Both the position numbers and the translations under genes were made by a program. The notes under the pieces are model-generated. The model worked only from the letters and a program-made list of their open reading frames with translations, ran no database searches and had not been told where the DNA came from. Shown one piece after another: positions 4,847 through 6,627 of a DNA stretch of 6,627 nucleotides (positions are counted from its first letter, which is position 1; every line of letters begins with the position of its first letter). The stretch is from an uncultured Erysipelotrichaceae bacterium (GTDB lineage: Bacteria > Bacillota_I > Bacilli_A > Erysipelotrichales > Erysipelotrichaceae): contig CALBGK010000028.1 of assembly GCA_937893115.1 (NCBI GenBank), forward strand, positions 1 to 6,627, written 5' to 3'.

Positions 4847-6487
4847 ATGAAAAAGAAAATTATTGTTTTGTTGCTTGTAGTAGCTATTTCTATCGCCTCA
4901 TTTTTTGCTTATAGATGCTATGAGGAAAATCGAGTAAGTGAATTATATCTAGCTAGTGATACTAATGAATTGGTGGCCTATGATGAAAATTTAATGGCTA
5001 CTAATTTAGTTCGCGGTAAAAAAGTTCTGGCAAAAAATAAGTATCAAAATATTGATGGTCAAGATTATCGCCATGTCGAAGCAGATGGTAATACTTATTA
5101 TATTTTAGATAGCAATTTAGTAGAGAATATACAAGATTGTATCTTAGAAGATAAGATGTATGTCAAAACTACTTCTTCACTTTTAGAAATGGATTCAGCT
5201 AATATCATCGGCCTATTAAATAAGGGTGATGATGTAGACATTATTGGCTATAGCGATTTATTAGCTGATGGAAGTGTCAAAATGTATCATGTGCGCCATA
5301 ATGATTTAGAAGGTCGTGTCTATGCCAAATATTTAAGTTTAGATTTAAGCGTAGAGGATAATGCTTATTTGGATATTCATAAGTCAAGAGAAGACCTTTA
5401 TGGTGGTGGAGATGCCTACAGTTTAGAATATACCTATGAAGAAAAACCACTATTTGAAGCTAATATCATGCCTGAAGTATGCAATACTCTTTATATCAAC
5501 GGGTCTTCGATCGCTTATATCGATGACTATATCGACTTTGCACTCAATAATAATATCAATGCCTTTGTGATTGACATCAAAGATAGTCATATTCCGACCT
5601 ATCAAGCAGAAGCGATGAAAAAATATTCGCCAACTGCTTATGATAATGCTTTGATGACAGCCGAAGAATTTAAAAATCAAATCTTAAAAGCTAAGGAGGC
5701 TGGAATTTATTTAATTGGGCGTATAACGGTCTTTAAGGATACAAATTATGCAATTGACCATCCTGAGGATGCTATTTTCGATAAGACGGAAAATGCGAGC
5801 CTTTATTATAATTCTTCATATTGGCCTAGCGCTTATAAACGTAATGTCTGGGTATATAATGTCGAATTAGCCAAAGAAGTCGTACTGAATTATGGTTTTA
5901 ATGAGATTCAATTTGACTATGTTCGCTTCCCTGATCGCATCGGAGCGATGGAAAGCAATGGTGAGATAGATCTCTTAAATGCCTATGGAGAAACTAAGGC
6001 TCAAGCTGTACAACGTTTCGTCATGTATGCTGCTGATGAACTACATTCTATTAATGCCTATATCTCTGTTGATGTCTTTGGAGAGACATCTAATGCCTAT
6101 GTGACGGCCTATGGACAATATTGGCCAGCTATTTCTAATTATGTCGATGTCATCAGTGCCATGCCATATCCAGATCATTTTAATATTCATGACTACGGTA
6201 TTGAAGAAGCAGTTTGGGAAGTTCCTTATAAATTATTAGATATTTGGAGCAAGGATGTCCAAGTTAGGCAATCAGAGACACCATCAAAAGCTAAAGTTAG
6301 AACTTGGATACAGGGTTATGACAGCATTAAAGAACCATATGTAGAATATGATAGTACCAAGATTAAAGAACAGATTGAAGCCTTATATGATAACGGATTA
6401 AGTGATGGCTTTATTGTTTGGAATGGAGCATCAAGCCTAGAAAAATATCGAAGTTTTAGTGAAGCCTTTAATTCTTTAGATGATTAG
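4847..6487 (+). CDS. Anchored/secreted SH3-like plus DUF4015 putative glycoside hydrolase
   Basis: A 546-aa cell-surface protein. KKK plus a hydrophobic stretch (about 4-22) is a signal anchor or signal peptide; C24 is not in a lipobox. Two small beta-rich SH3-like segments follow, about 30-90 and 100-165 (the second has VKTTSSLLEMD, GDDVDIIGYSD and EGRVYAKYL), probably for cell-wall binding. The C-terminal part (about 205-540) matches the DUF4015/COG1306 putative glycosidase barrel: FVIDIKDSH (D243), GIYLIGRITVFKD, NVWVYNVELAKEVV, EIQFDYVRFP (E353, D357), SVDVFGE (D409), AMPYPDHF (D443), RTWIQGYD and FIVWNGAS. The acidic residues at strand ends are candidate catalytic residues. The substrate is unknown; an envelope or host polysaccharide is plausible. 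The gene starts at ATG 4847 without an RBS and overlaps the next gene's stop by 4 bp. Confidence 0.9.
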   Translation: MKKKIIVLLLVVAISIASFFAYRCYEENRVSELYLASDTNELVAYDENLMATNLVRGKKVLAKNKYQNIDGQDYRHVEADGNTYYILDSNLVENIQDCILEDKMYVKTTSSLLEMDSANIIGLLNKGDDVDIIGYSDLLADGSVKMYHVRHNDLEGRVYAKYLSLDLSVEDNAYLDIHKSREDLYGGGDAYSLEYTYEEKPLFEANIMPEVCNTLYINGSSIAYIDDYIDFALNNNINAFVIDIKDSHIPTYQAEAMKKYSPTAYDNALMTAEEFKNQILKAKEAGIYLIGRITVFKDTNYAIDHPEDAIFDKTENASLYYNSSYWPSAYKRNVWVYNVELAKEVVLNYGFNEIQFDYVRFPDRIGAMESNGEIDLLNAYGETKAQAVQRFVMYAADELHSINAYISVDVFGETSNAYVTAYGQYWPAISNYVDVISAMPYPDHFNIHDYGIEEAVWEVPYKLLDIWSKDVQVRQSETPSKAKVRTWIQGYDSIKEPYVEYDSTKIKEQIEALYDNGLSDGFIVWNGASSLEKYRSFSEAFNSLDD

Positions 6488-6627
6488 CGATAATATTTTC
6501 CTTGCCAAGTATTTTCTTTAAGCATAAGCTTGTCGATATCATTTAAGATAGTTGTTTTATTTAAGACCCATAAAGGGGCAATTAAGTCTTCTTTGATTGG
6601 ATCGCCAGTCAGTCTTTCGATAACGAC
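6484..6627 (-). CDS. C-terminal end of TIGR01212-family radical SAM protein (YtqA/YhcC-like), partial
   Basis: On the minus strand an open frame enters at the window edge and ends in TAA at 6484, giving the last 47 residues. IERLTGDP, DLIAPLW, a following LNK and the terminal NTWQGKYY correspond to the conserved tail of the YtqA/YhcC radical SAM family (the RLTGD, IAPLW and QG positions). The Cys-rich radical SAM core is outside the window, so catalytic residues cannot be checked. The molecular function is not settled for most of the family; some members have been linked to tRNA modification, so a distant thematic link to ThiI is speculative. The gene is convergent with the DUF4015 gene, sharing 4 bp at the stops, which leaves no intergenic space for a terminator. 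Confidence 0.85.
   Translation of the reverse strand, partial: VVIERLTGDPIKEDLIAPLWVLNKTTILNDIDKLMLKENTWQGKYYR

Noticed and set aside
4847..4930. Lipoprotein signal (Cys24) in the DUF4015 protein
   Set aside because: The residues before the cysteine are AYR, which is not a lipobox; a signal anchor or ordinary signal peptide fits better.
5450..5680. 76-codon open frame on the minus strand inside the DUF4015 gene
   Set aside because: Antisense to conserved barrel strands including FVIDIKDSH; no RBS or family resemblance.

Overview
The window is AT-rich, densely coded DNA from a low-GC Gram-positive bacterium. Gene content (a NifZ/IscS-type cysteine desulfurase next to a rhodanese-less ThiI, an M24 aminopeptidase P, an anchored metallophosphoesterase, a surface DUF4015 glycosidase-like protein and a YtqA-type radical SAM protein) suggests class Bacilli/Erysipelotrichia or a relative, such as an uncultured gut Bacilli lineage. 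UGA acts as a stop (the desulfurase ends in TGA inside the start of thiI), which argues against a UGA=Trp mollicute. The exact taxon cannot be read from this sequence.

Layout: (1) positions 1-63, the last 20 codons of an unidentified plus-strand gene; (2) 53-3611, a tight plus-strand operon of cysteine desulfurase, thiI and aminopeptidase P, closed by an intrinsic terminator that lies inside the facing gene; (3) 3597-4442, a minus-strand calcineurin-like phosphoesterase that overlaps the aminopeptidase gene tail to tail by 15 bp; (4) 4443-4846, a 404-bp gap that is not empty; (5) 4847-6487, a plus-strand secreted or anchored SH3-like/DUF4015 protein; (6) 6484-6627, the C-terminal end of a minus-strand TIGR01212 (YtqA-like) radical SAM protein, overlapping gene 5 by 4 bp.

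The first two operon genes work together: the desulfurase mobilises sulfur from cysteine as a persulfide, and ThiI uses it for 4-thiouridine in tRNA and, where present, thiazole synthesis. The aminopeptidase shares the transcript but has no obvious mechanistic link.

The most unusual part is the 404-bp gap. It appears to be a diverged tandem duplication with a period of about 190 bp. Each unit has an identical 17-bp box made of two 10-bp-phased CATAATT heptamers, one or two small hairpins, a C-rich stretch that is the exact complement of a Shine-Dalgarno plus AUG, and a long terminator hairpin. One reading is a pair of paralogous small RNAs resembling streptococcal csRNAs in design. Another is a pair of decayed type I toxin-antitoxin-like modules, because the opposite strand of each unit has a well-placed RBS and a 21-25 codon ORF, one containing SLMIS. 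Both genes flanking the gap have a -10-like hexamer exactly 6 nt before their ATG and no Shine-Dalgarno, so they may be transcribed as leaderless mRNAs.
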